Source: Chamaea fasciata
Lineage: Eukaryota; Chordata; Aves; Passeriformes; Sylviidae
Assembly (NCBI GenBank): GCA_029207755.1
Contig: JARCOQ010000002.1
Location: 112,021,745-112,085,744, forward strand
Reading direction: 5' to 3'
Length of the DNA: 64,000 nucleotides
Shown here: piece by piece, positions 1-22,585 of the stretch
Numbering within the stretch: position 1 is the first letter of the stretch
How the letters are laid out: each line of letters begins with the position of its first letter
Program-made: the position numbers and the translations under genes
Notes under the pieces: model-generated
The model's input: only the letters and a program-made list of their open reading frames with translations
The model's database searches: none
Told to the model about the DNA's origin: nothing

Positions 1-10098
<10,098 letters not shown>

Positions 10099-11940
10099 GG
10101 AGAGTGGCCGTGCTCTGGGCTCCTGAAAACCCACATCACACTCCAGCCCTGCAGAAGGACCCGGTCCATTCTTCTGGTCACCTGCTCTGAGCTCTGGGCC
10201 TTCACAGAGCACCTTTTACTGTTTCCTTTTGCTACTGGCAACTGCACTTGATGCAAACTGTTGCACGTTCAGTCTGTTTTCGGTGGAAGAAGCAGATGGG
10301 TGATGGATGATCAGCATGTGTGTTTACTGTCAGCTACAAATTTTACATGGAGAAAAAAAGCTAAGACTGATAAGCCTGAATGCTGTCACGATGAAGTTTT
10401 GCAGAAAAAGGCTAGAACAACTCTAAGTCAGGTTGCCCACTGTTATTTTAATACTTACCTTCCAAGAACCAGACTACAAAAATACCTTTTTTTCCTGAAA
10501 GTATTCATATAGGTCTACAAGAGATCCATGCTCTGTTGCATAGGCAGCAGCAGTTTACTTTGAATCCAAAAGCAAGCAGGAAGCAGAAGGTTGGCACTTT
10601 TGACAAGTATGTTCAACTCTTGGAAAAAATAATCTCTGAGTTCAAATATATAATCATGTCGCTGTGAACAAAGTTCCTAAAAATCAAATTCTTAGGTGTT
10701 TTCCTGCAGTAAATATCTCTGAAATGAGCAACGGGTTGTAACTTGGCTGGAAAAATCTGAGATTACTGAAAAATGGAAGAGGAGCTTCTTTATGCCCTGC
10801 TTTCCCCCCTTTTCTCTGCTAATGGGACAGTACAGATCCCACACTCTTTGTGCATCTTGGTGACATCAGAGTGTGGATGGACTGATGCCAGCCAGACAAA
10901 GGACAAAATATCTGAAATGCTGCTGTGGTTTCCTGATTTCCATTTTAATACAACAGTCTCAGCTATTTTTAGGCTGAAAAATGCCTGATTGTTTGACACT
11001 TAGCCTTTGTAAAAACCCCAGGGTGAAAGCTGTCAATTTTAGAATTGATTGCCGGGGATGGCGTGGGCTGAATAATGGATATTATTGTCAGAGCTTTCCA
11101 GTACCTGCCAAAATTGATCTTATCATCTGATCAGGTGCTGGTGATCTGCTTGAGATGTGGTTTTGGATGCAGTCTGTGCTTCTAAATCAGTATTTGCATC
11201 ATCGCTGCTGCAAGAAAGCGCCGGCAGAATCAGAACTTAATTTTTGCTGCAACTTATCAGGTCAAATTCGAGAGAAAACAGCAAACCCACATGAACTGTC
11301 GACTTCCACTTTGTTGTGTGGACACAAACCTTGATATCACAGGACACTGCACCAAAAACTTTCACCCTGACTGAAGAAACTGCAGCGCAATGGAAACAGC
11401 ACTTCCCAAGCCTGCATGTTAAAAAAAAGATGGAATCATTATTGCAAACTGGAATTAATTTCAACTGACAGAAGCATGACAGAACTTTAACAAAATATGT
11501 TGAACCCTTGTGTAGCTGAGACATTTTCAGAAGAGTTTTAATGTTCATTGCTTGTTATCATGACATTTTCACAGCCCAACATGGCTGATATTTTGTATTA
11601 TCAGCAGTCTGGAGATGAGGGTGCTGCTCTTGGAGCTGACAGTGTTGTTATTTCACATTTCTGAAAGGACCCCTGAAAATTCCTTTTGAACTCTTCTGTT
11701 TCTATAAAAAGGCTGTATGATAAGTATCCATTGTGGTCTGCTTTTGTATTAAAGAGAAATCCAGTGTAAAATGTGGAAAGCTACTGAAATCTTCCCAACC
11801 AGAAGCCACAATGACCTCCAGATCAATGACAGCAACTTATGGGTAGACCCAGCCCAGTGAGCCTGCAAATCTTCCTTCAATCTTCCTTCTGATTTCTGTT
11901 AGACCCCTTGTTGTGATGTCTTAATGATGCACAGGCAGGA

Positions 11941-12060
11941 CATAGAATCATAGAATCATGGAGTGGTTTAGTTTGGAAGGGACCTTATGTCACCCAGCTG
12001 CAACCCCCTTGCCACGTAAAAGAGTCACTCTCTGCAGCTGGATTTTCATCTCCCACAGTA
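11941..12060 (-). mobile_element. CR1 LINE 3' fragment, antisense
   Basis: The block begins CATAGAATCATAGAATCATG and continues with GGTTTAGTTTGGAAGGGACC, the reverse complement of a CR1 3' end. Confidence 0.85.
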
Positions 12061-13238
12061 TCCCATTAACATTCGTCCCAGAGGCTTTAAAATGAATATA
12101 ATCATGATATTAAGATATTTCTTTATATTAAGCCAAGTGAGTGTAGCTGGGAGTTTAGGACATTTGCTGTGGGAGGTGTTTTGTACAGACATGAGCAGAG
12201 TGTTTTATTCAGAGATGTGGGACTGATGAACTGGTTATCAGTACAACAGCTGGACTGAGCTGGTGCTCAGAAGAGCAACTTTCCAAAGAGTTTTTAAGGC
12301 AGGTTACCAAACCTTTCCTTTTCCTCGAGATTTCTTCTCTTTATTCAACAAAAATAATTTTCAACACCACATGTGCAGGCACAGAGGGCTGCCAAAGCAG
12401 GTGGGGCTGAAGGCAGCTCTGGTTTAACTAATCCTGATTAGGGGTTTCATGGCAAACACCTTGGGAGTGTTTAAGACCTTTATATTAGGGGAGTGTATAT
12501 TTGCCTCGTTATTAAAGAAGCTGATGAAAAAGCCTCTGGTTTGTGAACTCAGATCACTGGTGTGACACAGGGTTAAATTACAACCACAGTATCCCTTAGA
12601 AACACAGCCTGCTCGTAGGCACAGCCTTGCAGCAACATGTCACAGACTGTCAGGAATTAATCCAATGTTCTTCACATGCTGGACTTTGCAGGAAACGTCC
12701 AGCACGTGTAGAAAAATTCCTTCGCCATTCATCATCTGTTCCTGTCACCATGACAGTGTAGTCAGGAAACTGAGACAAAGCTGGTAAGTTTGCATGAACC
12801 ACAAGTGACTTTTATTCAATATACATTTTTCCCAGACATTCTGAAAAATAGCACAGGGATGAACTCTCCTTTGGCCAATCCAAAATATTTTTTTTCACCT
12901 GTGATGTACAAATAAGCAGGAAATTTCTGTAAAGAGGCAGATATAAGCATAAAAACGAGAGCCTAAGACTGGTGACTGAGGAAGACAAAGTGCCTTCTAA
13001 GAGTTGACATGCATTTAACTTGCTTTTGACATTTTGACTTGCTTTTAGCACATCCTGCAGCAGGTACATCCCAGCACTGAGGTGGGGATGTGCCCAGCTC
13101 TGCTCTTAGGGCAGGATTCATGTAAGTCTATAAATGCAAATTTAAGAACTGTACATCAGGCTTAAAAAAAAAAGATTAGATCTGATTCTTCACTTTTTAG
13201 AGTGTCTCCAATATACAAACAAAGCAGGTTGAAAGCTT

Positions 13239-13670
13239 TCATTCTAAGGGCTGCACTGTGCATCCTGCTGCTTCTGGTTCCAGATTAGTTTGATCCCTGA
13301 GAGGTGCACACACTCCAGCATCTCTGTGAGTGTAGCACCCGTTTAAGATCCGCAGGCCAAATTTATTTCCCCCAACAAAAAGCGCTGTGAGAAGCAGTAT
13401 CAGAGCTATGGGCACCAAGAGCCCCAGATTACATAAAACACAGTAAGAAAGGAGCTTACCTGGTGTGTTTGACTTTAGGGAAGGTACAAGGAAGTGAGTC
13501 TTATCTGGACTGAAAGAGCACACTCGATCATTGCCTCTAATCTCTCTTTTGATGTGTTTAACGTGAGCAGAGGCTTCCAAGTTTGTTTTGTTGCTTTTGT
13601 CACACGTGTTCTTGCTGGTGGAGCTCCAGCCCCAGTGGAGGACAGCAGGTTGTGGCCCCACTATTGACAT
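13239..13670 (-). CDS. Unidentified 143-codon reading frame with one predicted membrane segment
   Basis: The - strand is open for 143 codons. I do not recognise the product. Near residues 79-97 it has a strongly hydrophobic run (LLVPIALILLLTALFVGG) that would suit a single membrane crossing, with a Cys-bearing tail after it. An AATAAA on the - strand lies at 12811-12816, about 420 bp beyond the stop. A good donor-like CAG|GTAAGC also sits within the frame (exon side about 13461), so if the locus is transcribed the frame may be split. Frames of this length occur by chance several times in this window, so this may not be a gene. Confidence 0.15.
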   Translation of the reverse strand: MSIVGPQPAVLHWGWSSTSKNTCDKSNKTNLEASAHVKHIKREIRGNDRVCSFSPDKTHFLVPSLKSNTPGKLLSYCVLCNLGLLVPIALILLLTALFVGGNKFGLRILNGCYTHRDAGVCAPLRDQTNLEPEAAGCTVQPLE

Positions 13671-15729
13671 CAGGTATATGAGTAAGTTTTTGAACAGTTT
13701 GCATCATTTTTGGCAAGGGAGAAATAAAAAATTGCAACAGTCTTCTGGGTTGTCAAAATATGACCAGACCAGTTTTTCCTGATCAAAAGAAAACTGACTC
13801 CATCACCAATTCGTTTCCCCCAAGAGAGCTTTGTTAGCTGCCAGTCTGAGCAATGAATGCAATTGTAAAATGTAATGAGCAAGAGGAAAAAAGATTATTG
13901 ATTTCCCCACCTCCTATTGCTGGAGTGTATTTACCCGAGGTAAATGCAGGCACAGGGCTGGCAGCTGAGACAGGAGCCTGGCCTTGCCTCAGGCACCCGC
14001 GTCAGAGCTCTGCTTGAGGCTGCCAGCCATAAATACGGTCCCCCTGGGGCTTTCAGGTGAGAGAGGGAAGGCAGGGAGACAGAGAGGGAAAATGAGAAGG
14101 GAAAAGAACAAGAATGCTTTGAATCACCTCAGCATGAAGCACTTAGGGAAAATAATTTGCCCTAAAAATCACCAGTAAATCGTAATTCCTTCCTACAGGT
14201 TTCCCACTGTTTGAAGGACATTTTGCATAGAGAGTCAAGTGGGAGTTTTTGATCCTTTTCATACAACTCCACATGTCATTTATTTGGTCACCTTTAAACA
14301 GCATTATCTCTGTCAGAAACAAATTTGAAATGCTCATAATCATACGAAGCCCACAGCAGATGGCAGCATACAGCAAAACTTTGCCTCCATCCGCTTAAAA
14401 AATAAATTAATAAACAAACGCTGAACAGTTCGTGCCTCAGCCACCAGCAATGGATAATGCAAATGCGTTACAGCACTTGTCACATTCTTGGCTGTTTAAG
14501 GAGAGTTTACTGAGGAGATTCAGATCCCCCAGCAGAGGAGGGCACCCTCAGGCACCTGGGAGTGTGGTCAGAGCATCCAGAGACCTGCCCAGCTCTCCTC
14601 TGGTGGGTGCTGGCCCCAGCTCCCCAAATTTTGGGACTGCTGTGTGCTAGTGCTGCTGGCTTCTCACGCTGTGGGATGCCCTGGAAATCACAGCCTCAAG
14701 ATTTCTCATGCTTTGAGATATTTTTATTTTCAAAATATTAAAAAAGATTACAGTGGGATAGAAGTAAGATGTTACTGCAGAGCTGGATTTGACCCAGAGA
14801 GATCTGTTGAGCAGTTTATTATCCACATTTCCAAATACCTGTCTATTCCCATTGGAGGCTGAATTTATAATTGGACATTAACAGTGAAAAAGAGCCTTCT
14901 CCTTAGAAATTATTTTGTCACTCACCAATGACAGAAAGAAAAAAAAGTTTATTTAGAGGTTTAGCAATCTTCCTTTTTAATAAGCACTTTTACTAGAACT
15001 AGGATGGGATCACAACTTACAGGCCTCAGGCCAAAAATAAGACCATCACATAGAAATATTTCTGCACAGGTACCCGCTGCTAGACACTTACAGCCATGTA
15101 GACATAACTAATTTTTAAGAAACCCTTCATGCTGGTAGGGAAGTGGAAGTTAAACTCCTCCAGAAACAAAATACTTCATTTCACCATGGCTGCAATGAGG
15201 AGGGAAGAGAAAGGTGACACCTATTCAAGATTACCTTCACCTCCTTCTCCTGCTTCTCCCTGCAGAAGTAGGAAAACGTGTCCATGGCAGCTGAAGTGCT
15301 CTGTGTCCCTGCCCCTCCATGGCTCTGCATCCCCACATCCACCCACCCCACAAAAATCCCTGATTTTTATAGTTCCTCCTTTGAAATACCCCAGATCCTC
15401 TCTGCCTCTCAGAGACCTTCTTGCCTCACAAGCCCTTTGCTTTCTGCACAGGTCTGTGTCCCTAATTGCCAACCTTCCCTCTGCTGGCTGTCCCTCCTGT
15501 ACCCTGCCTGTGGCATTGGGCAGGAGGCAGGGCAGGCACCAGACCATCAGCCCAGCAGCTGATGCCAAGCCAAAGCCTGCAACATCCCTGCTTTTCCCTC
15601 ACTGGGAACAGTCACAAGTTTGCACAAAACCTGTCAGATGTTGGTATCACTGGTTCAGTAGTTTGTCCTGCAGTTTCTCTCTCAAATTCTGCCCAACAGG
15701 TTCGGGAGTGTCGAGTGACTCCAGTCCCA

Positions 15730-16230
15730 CGCAGCTGCTTCATTCCCCTCCCTGCCACAGTGGGGAGGAGAATCAGAAAGGAAAGGTGAACCTTGTGGGT
15801 TGAGATAAGAACAGTTTCATAGTTGAAAATAATAGTATTAATAAAAACCACAACAGCAATGAAAAGCAGGGAGGGAGAGAAATAAAGCCGAGAGAAATAA
15901 AACCAAGAGAAACAAGGGATGCCCAGTGCTCACCACCCACTGACCAATACCCAGCCCCTCACAGACAATTGCCCCCAGTTTGTACATCGAGTATGAGGTT
16001 CCACAGCATGGAATATCCCTTTGGCTACTTCAGATCACCTGTCCTGTCCCTCCTGGCTTCTTGTGCAGCTCCTCACTGGCAGAGCATGGGAGACTCGGTT
16101 TAAGGTGATCACTACCTAGCAACAGCCAAAACATCCGTGTGTTATCAACATTATTCCCCTGCTAAATCCAAAACACAGCACTGTACCAGCTCCTGAGAAG
16201 AAAATTAACTCTATCCCAGCCACAACTAGG
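15730..16230. mobile_element. Avian endogenous retrovirus LTR, ERVL-like, solo
   Basis: The run from a GGGTTGAGATAAGAACAGTT-type block, through CACCACCCACTGACC and CCCTTTGGCTA, to TGTGTTATCAACATTATTC, CTAAATCCAAAACACAGCAC and TTAACTCTATCCCAGCC matches my memory of a very common avian ERV LTR. It is diverged. No internal genes adjoin it. The family name (ERVL) is less certain than the LTR call. Confidence 0.7.
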
Positions 16231-17671
16231 GTGTGGAGTGACTGGGGGGCCAGGAAGCCCAGAGGGAGGAGGGCAGGTGGGCTCCCTGCTTGCAAGAAAC
16301 AGGCAGAACCCCAATGCATAAGATAACTCCCAGCCTTCATTCCCTTCCGAAGGAAGCACCCTCTTCTCTTCCTCAACTCCTCACCCCTCTGGGGTGGAGC
16401 CTCTTGCCACACTGCCCTGTTCCCCTGTCACAGTCCCAAGTCACTCCTGGAGCATCCTTGCACTTTTCCTGCAGTCCCTGCACAGGTGTCACTGGCAGCA
16501 GATCCTGGTCCCCTGCTCCAGTGATGTCTGGGCACCAAGCGCTGCACCTTGCCAAGGGAACCACAGCCCCAGTGGCCACCTCATCCTTCCTTCTTGTGGA
16601 ACTGAGCCTCCTGGGTGTTTGCAGAGAAAGGAGGAAAGCAGAGAAAGGAATGAAGCCTCAAACTGCAGATAGGCTTGAAAAGAAACTTAAGCCAGCAAAC
16701 CAAAAATGGAAAAAAATGCCTTGGAAAAGTTAAAGAACTTTACGTTTGTGGTTTGTATCCAGGACCTCCTGCTCCCCCCTTTCCCAATCCAGGAGCACCC
16801 AAAAGGGTGTGTTTGGTGGAGACTGGGCTCCACAGAGAAACTCAAGCCCAGGGGAGTGGCTGCAGAGGCAGAGCACATCTCACTGCCTCGGGGGCTGAGA
16901 GGACTCAGAGCTGTTCCCCTCCCTGCCAGCAGCAGACAGAGCAAACTGGGAACATCCCACTTTATGTGTTGACAAATGCCAGGTCTTTCCCTCTGGCAGC
17001 CCTGCCCGCTGTGCAGTGCCAGATGTGCTGCACTGGGATCAGCCTTTCCCAGCTTTCTCAGTCCAGGAGCCACAGTCATTTTAAACAAAGGACCATCTTG
17101 GACCATTCAGGCAAATGATTTTTTATTTACAAGTAGAGATGCTTCTTTATTTGACTTCCCTTTTCCTGTTCACCCACTTACATGCATGGGCATGTGTTCA
17201 TATTTAGAGAGTTATTTTTGTTTTTGGCAGCTGCTGTGCTGGCCAGCAACAGCTCTGGTCACTGACAGATTGGGACTGGAAATTCAGAAATGCTGTTTCA
17301 AGTGATTAATTAATTCCATTCCCATTGCAAATGCTGATTCTGGGACCCAAAAAACCTGGTCCCAGCCTGAGATATGGATTTGCTGGAGAGGAGGGTGATG
17401 ACTGCTGTTCCTGACAGTCCTCTGAGTGTTGCCAGCATTCCTCTGTGAGACACCAGGGGTGTCACCGTGAGACCCATCCTCACAGGGACCTGCATGACAT
17501 GGGGGATTTGTCACTCATGAGAATCACACAAATATCACACACAACTCATGTGTGAGGACTGCAGCAGGGCAGGGTCAGACCCAGAGCCATCCCAGGGATA
17601 GGGGAGCTATTGGGGAGAGCCCCTAGTGCACCGAGCATCTTCCTCCCAGGGTTCCTGCAGTCCTGCAAGGG

Positions 17672-17790
17672 CTGCCCTTTCCCAAGGGCTGCCTGTTCAC
17701 AAAAGCTGCCTTTTCCCAAAAGGTGCCTGTTCCCAAAAGCTGCCTGTTCCCCAAATCTGCCTTTTCCTGAGGACTGCCTGCACCCAGCTG
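17672..17790. repeat. Minisatellite, 17-bp unit, about seven copies
   Basis: Starts of the CTGCC core fall at 17672, 17689, 17706, 17723, 17740, 17757 and 17774, exactly 17 bp apart. The unit is close to CTGCCTTTTCCCAAAAG with substitutions but no change in spacing. Since 17 is not a multiple of three, it is not a coding repeat. Confidence 0.9.
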
Positions 17791-18660
17791 ATGCCTGCCT
17801 GGGGTAAACCCTCCACCCCAAAGCTTGGCAGGCAGCAGTGTCACCTTTTGTACCCCACTGACGTCACCAGCTCTGCAATGTTGACTGAGTCCTAATCAGT
17901 CCCTATGGATAGCAATTACTGCAATGAGTGTAACATTTAATGACCTCTCTTTAGGCCCTGTGGAAGTTCCTGGGAAGCAGAAGAAACCACGGGCACACAC
18001 GCGAACAAGGCTTCTTCCAGGCTTTTTTGGCAATGATCGTTTTGCAGCAGGAAGAACTGCAGTTCCACCAGATCCATAATCCAAATTTCCCCAGTGCTAC
18101 AACCTCTGCACATTATCCAGCAAGGCAGGGAGAGCCTGGAGTGGAAGGACTGCAGCACTGCTCTGCCTTTTACCTGAAAGCACAGGTACCAAATCTGGTA
18201 AAAGAGAGGAGGAACACTAATTAAATCTGGTAAAAGAAATGAGGAATAATAACAATACCCTCTGCAAATCCTGTCTCATTTGGGTCTGCACACATTTGCC
18301 TCACTAAAGAAAAAAACCCAGTTTTTTCCTTTTTTCCCCCCATCACTTGCAGCCCCTGTTCATTTTGTCCCTTGGACTGAGAACTGCTTGAAGGGTCCCC
18401 ATCACCTGCATAATTTAAGAAGCAAATAGAAAATATTGCTGCAGACACATAAAAAAGCATTGATCTGGTGATTCACTGTATTGAAGATAACTTATTTAGC
18501 AACTGGCAGAACACACACCCAGTGATAAATGAGAACCAGGCTGGTGAGAATGTCCAGCTTGATGGTTGAACTTCCCTTTGCCCAGGATCAGCCCCTAGCC
18601 TGCTTTAAATGTGCTAAAAACATGTTAATCAAAAATGACTCAAAAAAATTAAAACAGTAA

Positions 18661-18746
18661 AAAAGCCCCACAATCCGTGGGGCTTTTAAAATCTGTGTGT
18701 TTGAGTAAACACAACCAATGTAAAATAAAAGCCTCAAAAGGCTTTT
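18661..18746. repeat. Two neighbouring short hairpins
   Basis: Arms 18661-18671 and 18677-18687 pair perfectly (11 bp, 5-base loop) around a GCCCCAC/GTGGGGC stem. Arms 18727-18734 and 18739-18746 pair over 8 bp with a 4-base loop. Both share the AAAAGCC...GGCTTTT pattern. Confidence 0.8.
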
Positions 18747-19792
18747 TGGATACCCATCCTGCCTAAAACCTGCAGATGGACATTATCCCGAATCCTAACT
18801 ACCTCCCTGGCTCTGGGGCAGCAGTGACCCAAAGCTCAGGAGTTGTGGGTCTAGATGCTCTATCAGCATCCAGGAACTGTAAAATCAGACACCTGAAATT
18901 AGCCTGGGTTGCTACATAACACTTCATAGGGAGCTCGCTTCACTATGAAGAAATACAAAACATTAAGTGACTACTATGCTCATAGCTGTAAAGTTATGTG
19001 CAGAGGTGAAGTGTAGCTCAGTACAGGATCATGATGGACATGATGGACACAGTAAAGGAAGACAATTTGAGCATTGTTCCTCAGAAAAGGAGGGAGGGTA
19101 AAGGTTGGGATACCAATGACTTGTGTTTCTCTGAGCTGTGGTAGCACAGTCACACACAGATCTGCTTTCCCAGCAGTGCTGCTTCTTGAAAAGATCAAAA
19201 ATAACATTTTTTCTGAATCAGATCAGGAATTATTGCAGCTTCTTTCTTTCTTGAGCTGGTGAAAAGCTGGTTTAATTTTGAACTGAAACCATTCAGCGGT
19301 TCAAAGGGAGCAGCCCCATTCTACCAGCAGAGAATCAGGGAGTAAAGCTGTGCTGCTGCTTTCAAATTCTGTACGGGTGCCTCTCACTCTGTTGTGTATG
19401 TGACATCAGGAAAAATAAAGTGGCATTGAGAACATACCTCAAGGACTGTGCTACAAAGATTTAATCAATTTTCATTCTCCAAGATAAATGAACTCAAAAA
19501 AAAAAAAAAAAGCCAATATTCAGAAGGGAAAAGAGATTTTCTAAATGTTTAGTTAATCTGCTAATAGCGTCGGATTTATTTAAATAAGTTTCTATGGCAT
19601 CATCCGGTATAATCTCTGCTGTACACAGCTCAGAAAGGTTCCTTGTGGAGGTGCCTTTAAATGTCCTGGAAAAGGAGGAGTAGGAGAGGCACAGGGTCAG
19701 TCAGAGTCTCTCAGGTGTTTTTTGGGCAATACTCTGTCAAATAGGATAAAAGGATTTGTGGGAGGAGCTGTGATGGTTCTCAGATGTTTGAT

Positions 19793-19883
19793 GGTCGGAC
19801 TTGGATGTTTATTAATTCTTATCTGTATTACAGTCTCACAAGCCGTGAGTTCTGCAGTACCTCTGGTTAACAAGGCGCAAAAA
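19793..19883 (-). mobile_element. Antisense fragment of the 573-bp LTR family
   Basis: Read on the - strand this matches the 3' third of the LTRs at 42606 and 61505: CTCACGGCTTGTGAG, then a stretch with AATAAA (19808-19813 on the + strand as TTTATT). It abuts a sense copy of the same family, so the pair forms an inverted arrangement. Confidence 0.7.
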
Positions 19884-20229
19884 GGAGGATTTTGGGGCAT
19901 TGTCTAAGTCCTTCTTCTTCACGGCTTTGAGTGGTTTTCTGTAATTGGGTGGAAAAGGTCTGCACTGGGGGCCTTGGGTGGTCATTATTGGGTCAAAAAT
20001 ATAAATAATATAGGTGTCACCTCGTCATTGGGTAATTATCACTTAAATAACCTTGGAAAGAATCAGAGGTACTCCATTTTACCTCATTTCTCTAACTTGC
20101 TAGATTAAACTCATGGCTTGTGAGTCTGTAAATAGAAAAGAAGTAATAAATGTCCAAGTCCGAACTTGACATCTACGTTTCCCATGTATTAATCCTGACC
20201 TAGGCAGAGAAAAAGAAATCAGAACTGCA
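19884..20229 (+). mobile_element. Sense copy of the 573-bp LTR family, 5'-truncated
   Basis: It shares GGCATTGTCTAAGTCCTTCT, GGTCTGCACTG, TATAAATA (20000-20007), CTTGTGAGTCTGT and AATAAA (20145-20150) with the LTR at 42606-43178. The first third of the LTR is missing and replaced by the antisense fragment at 19793-19883. Confidence 0.8.
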
Positions 20230-20544
20230 ACAGTGGCTGTAGGAGAACATTCCCACGGGATGGAGGGAGAAGGCTGGTTCTGCCTCAGAGCAGGCCGAAA
20301 GCAGCCATCCTGCTGACCAAACCCATCCTCAGTGCCACTCTGGAGCTGAGGGGTTTTGCTGGAGCCTTTTGCTTGTCACATGGAGCTTTCTTTGTCACAC
20401 GGAGCATCCTTTGTCACAGGGACCATCCCTGGCACTGCCCACAGTCTCATGGCATCACTCTCATGCCACACTGTCGCAACATGGGATTTAGATGGTGGTG
20501 CTGCTGCCTAATTCCCAAGAAACATCTCTTTTGGGATGGCCACT

Positions 20545-20935
20545 TGGGTGAGCACTCAGGCAAAGCAGTCAAGTCCACACACCACATACACCACAGCTAG
20601 CTCAGCCAAGAGAGGCAAGAAGGGCCTTTTGTGTGATAAATTCCAGCAAAAGTTTATTCCAACACGCTGAAGGGAATCAGGGACAAAAGACCAGGACCAT
20701 GTGGGGCTCAGTGGTTAAGTATGGGGTCAGGAACCAATGGTCTGAAGGCACAGGGGCTGTACAAAGGGTAGTGCCCTACAGGGGTCATGGGACAGACCAC
20801 CAGGGATACCACAACCAATGGGGAAACAGGGAAAGGAGAAACCACGAGAATTAGGGACATATGGGGAGAGCAAAACTGGGGTAGATCACATAGTGTGGCA
20901 AGGCACACCATAGGGGAAGTCTTTTCCTTCGGCCT
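20545..20935 (-). mobile_element. LTR-like dispersed repeat, second copy
   Basis: This matches the blocks at about 555-750 and 1165-1400, here without the nested insertion. It has TTTATT near 20651 (AATAAA on the - strand), so the element is probably antisense. Confidence 0.6.
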
Positions 20936-21429
20936 AGGTGGAGACTCTATGGTGTATTCTTCCAGGGGAAGGCCCTGGGGATTGCCCTGGGGGGTTCAAT
21001 GGTTTCCACACCACACCGAGGCCATCCCCTGTGTTTACACCTTCGAATAGCTGATGTTTCCAGCTTCCAGCACCACCTGTTTCCACAGGGAAAGGCAGTG
21101 GCACCCCTCAGAGGCTCCTCAGGGGGGTGTGCAGGGGCACACCAGCCTGCACAGCAGTATTTTGGCTGCAGGCATAGAGAGGGACTGGTATGAAAAAAAA
21201 TACCCAAAAAGCAGCAAACACAATAAAGTGTGAAGATGAACATATTTTGCTTCTGACAGCCGGCCAGGACCTTCACCTACTTCACTAGGCAGCCCTTTGC
21301 TTAGAGGGTTGACCTGTGTCAGGCCTGTTTATAGGGGAAGGCAGGGCAGCCCTGAGCTCATGGCTGTTTCAGCGGCACCAAGGGCAGCTGTGGCCCTGAC
21401 ATGAATACAGGGACCAAGGAGAAGCTGAA

Positions 21430-21515
21430 ACCAGGACCCTGGGACATGGCAGGGGGTTGGAACCAGATGATCTTTAAGGTCCTTTCCAACCCAAACCAGT
21501 CTATGGTTCTGTTAC
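21430..21515 (+). mobile_element. CR1 LINE 3' tail fragment
   Basis: GGTTGGAACCAGATGATCTT, then AAGGTCCTTTCCAACCCAAA and CTATGGTTCTG: a short, clear sense CR1 end. Confidence 0.85.
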
Positions 21516-22534
21516 ATGCAGCCTTCAGGTGCTGCCTGTGGTGTGGTGCTTGTTCTTCCAGGGTTGTGACATTGGAGGTGGCACTTGGGAACACTGGGGG
21601 GGGCAAATGCCACTGTGTGGTGGTAGCAGAGATCTCCTGAGCATGACTGGAGAGCAAGAACGGGGGCTAGGAGGAGCTCAGGGCAATCCTGGTGCTGGCC
21701 TGAGCCAAAGGAAAACAACTCTATCTCGAGGTCATTAAGTACACAAATTAACCGGAAAAAATCGATTCTTTTCTCCTGCAGCAAGCTCAGGCATGGATGT
21801 GCTCAGATGCTGGTGGAGGGAGGGAGGGAAATGAGGAAACACAACCCCTCAGAACCCCTGGATTAGGGGAATTTTTTAAACAAGCAGTATCAGCCCACCT
21901 GTGCCCAGGAACCATGACAGGGAAGAGAGGCTTAGGGATGGATTGGGATGCTCACACCGGGGTGTTGGGTGCCCCACAGCAAATTCCCCAGGTCCTGTGT
22001 GATGCTGCCCAGCTCCCAGGAGTGCTGCAGATGCCATGGGTTGTTGCAGCTGGCACTAAGGGTGCAGACAACCAAACTGAGGGACTTGGGCATACCCAAA
22101 CCTGCTCAATTTATAAAGAAAAAATAAAGACGTGTATCTCCGGTTATTAGTCCCTTCGTATTTCCTGTCCCAATATTGCTGAGGAAGAGGAAAGCTGGAG
22201 GAAAACAATTATCAGCCCTTCCCATGCAGCCCTCAGGACTGGCTGCAGAGGTGCAGCTCCTTCAGGACAGGGATATCCCCAGATCCAGGGACAGGCAGGG
22301 CCCAGCCATGGCTGGCGCAGCTCCTGCCCTCCCTGTGGCCCAGTTGAAGCTGAACTCCTGCTGCTTTATCCCTGGACACTCGTGGTTGCAGGGAAAGTGG
22401 GGCAAAAAGTGCTGGGCTGTGACTTCATCCCTCCCCACCTCCTGCAGGGATCTTGCATTTCAGATGGGTTTTACTCCAATGACTTCAACTCTGAATAATT
22501 AACCACATCCCACAGCACTTGTAAGAGAATTTTT

Positions 22535-22585
22535 TGGACTCTGTGATCTCAGAGGTCTCTTCCGTCCTAATTAATTTGTGAATTC
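22535..22585 (+). mobile_element. Possible CR1 tail remnant
   Basis: CTGTGATCTCAGAGGTCTCT followed by TCCGTCCTAA resembles a diverged CR1 3' end, but the piece is short. Confidence 0.4.

Noticed and set aside
14029..14060. TATA-like CATAAATAC followed by a donor-like CAG|GTGAGA on the + strand
   Set aside because: The two are too close to leave room for a normal first exon, and no downstream exon was found.
15129..15803. 224-codon open frame on the + strand
   Set aside because: It is low-complexity, rich in Ser and Pro, overlaps long frames in other phases, and its end runs into an LTR. It has no recognisable domain or splice context.
18661..18690. Hairpin that looks like a rho-independent terminator
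   Set aside because: The window is clearly avian nuclear DNA, so a bacterial terminator makes no sense.
19722..19907. 61-codon hydrophobic frame on the + strand
   Set aside because: It spans the inverted LTR junction and is most likely chance.
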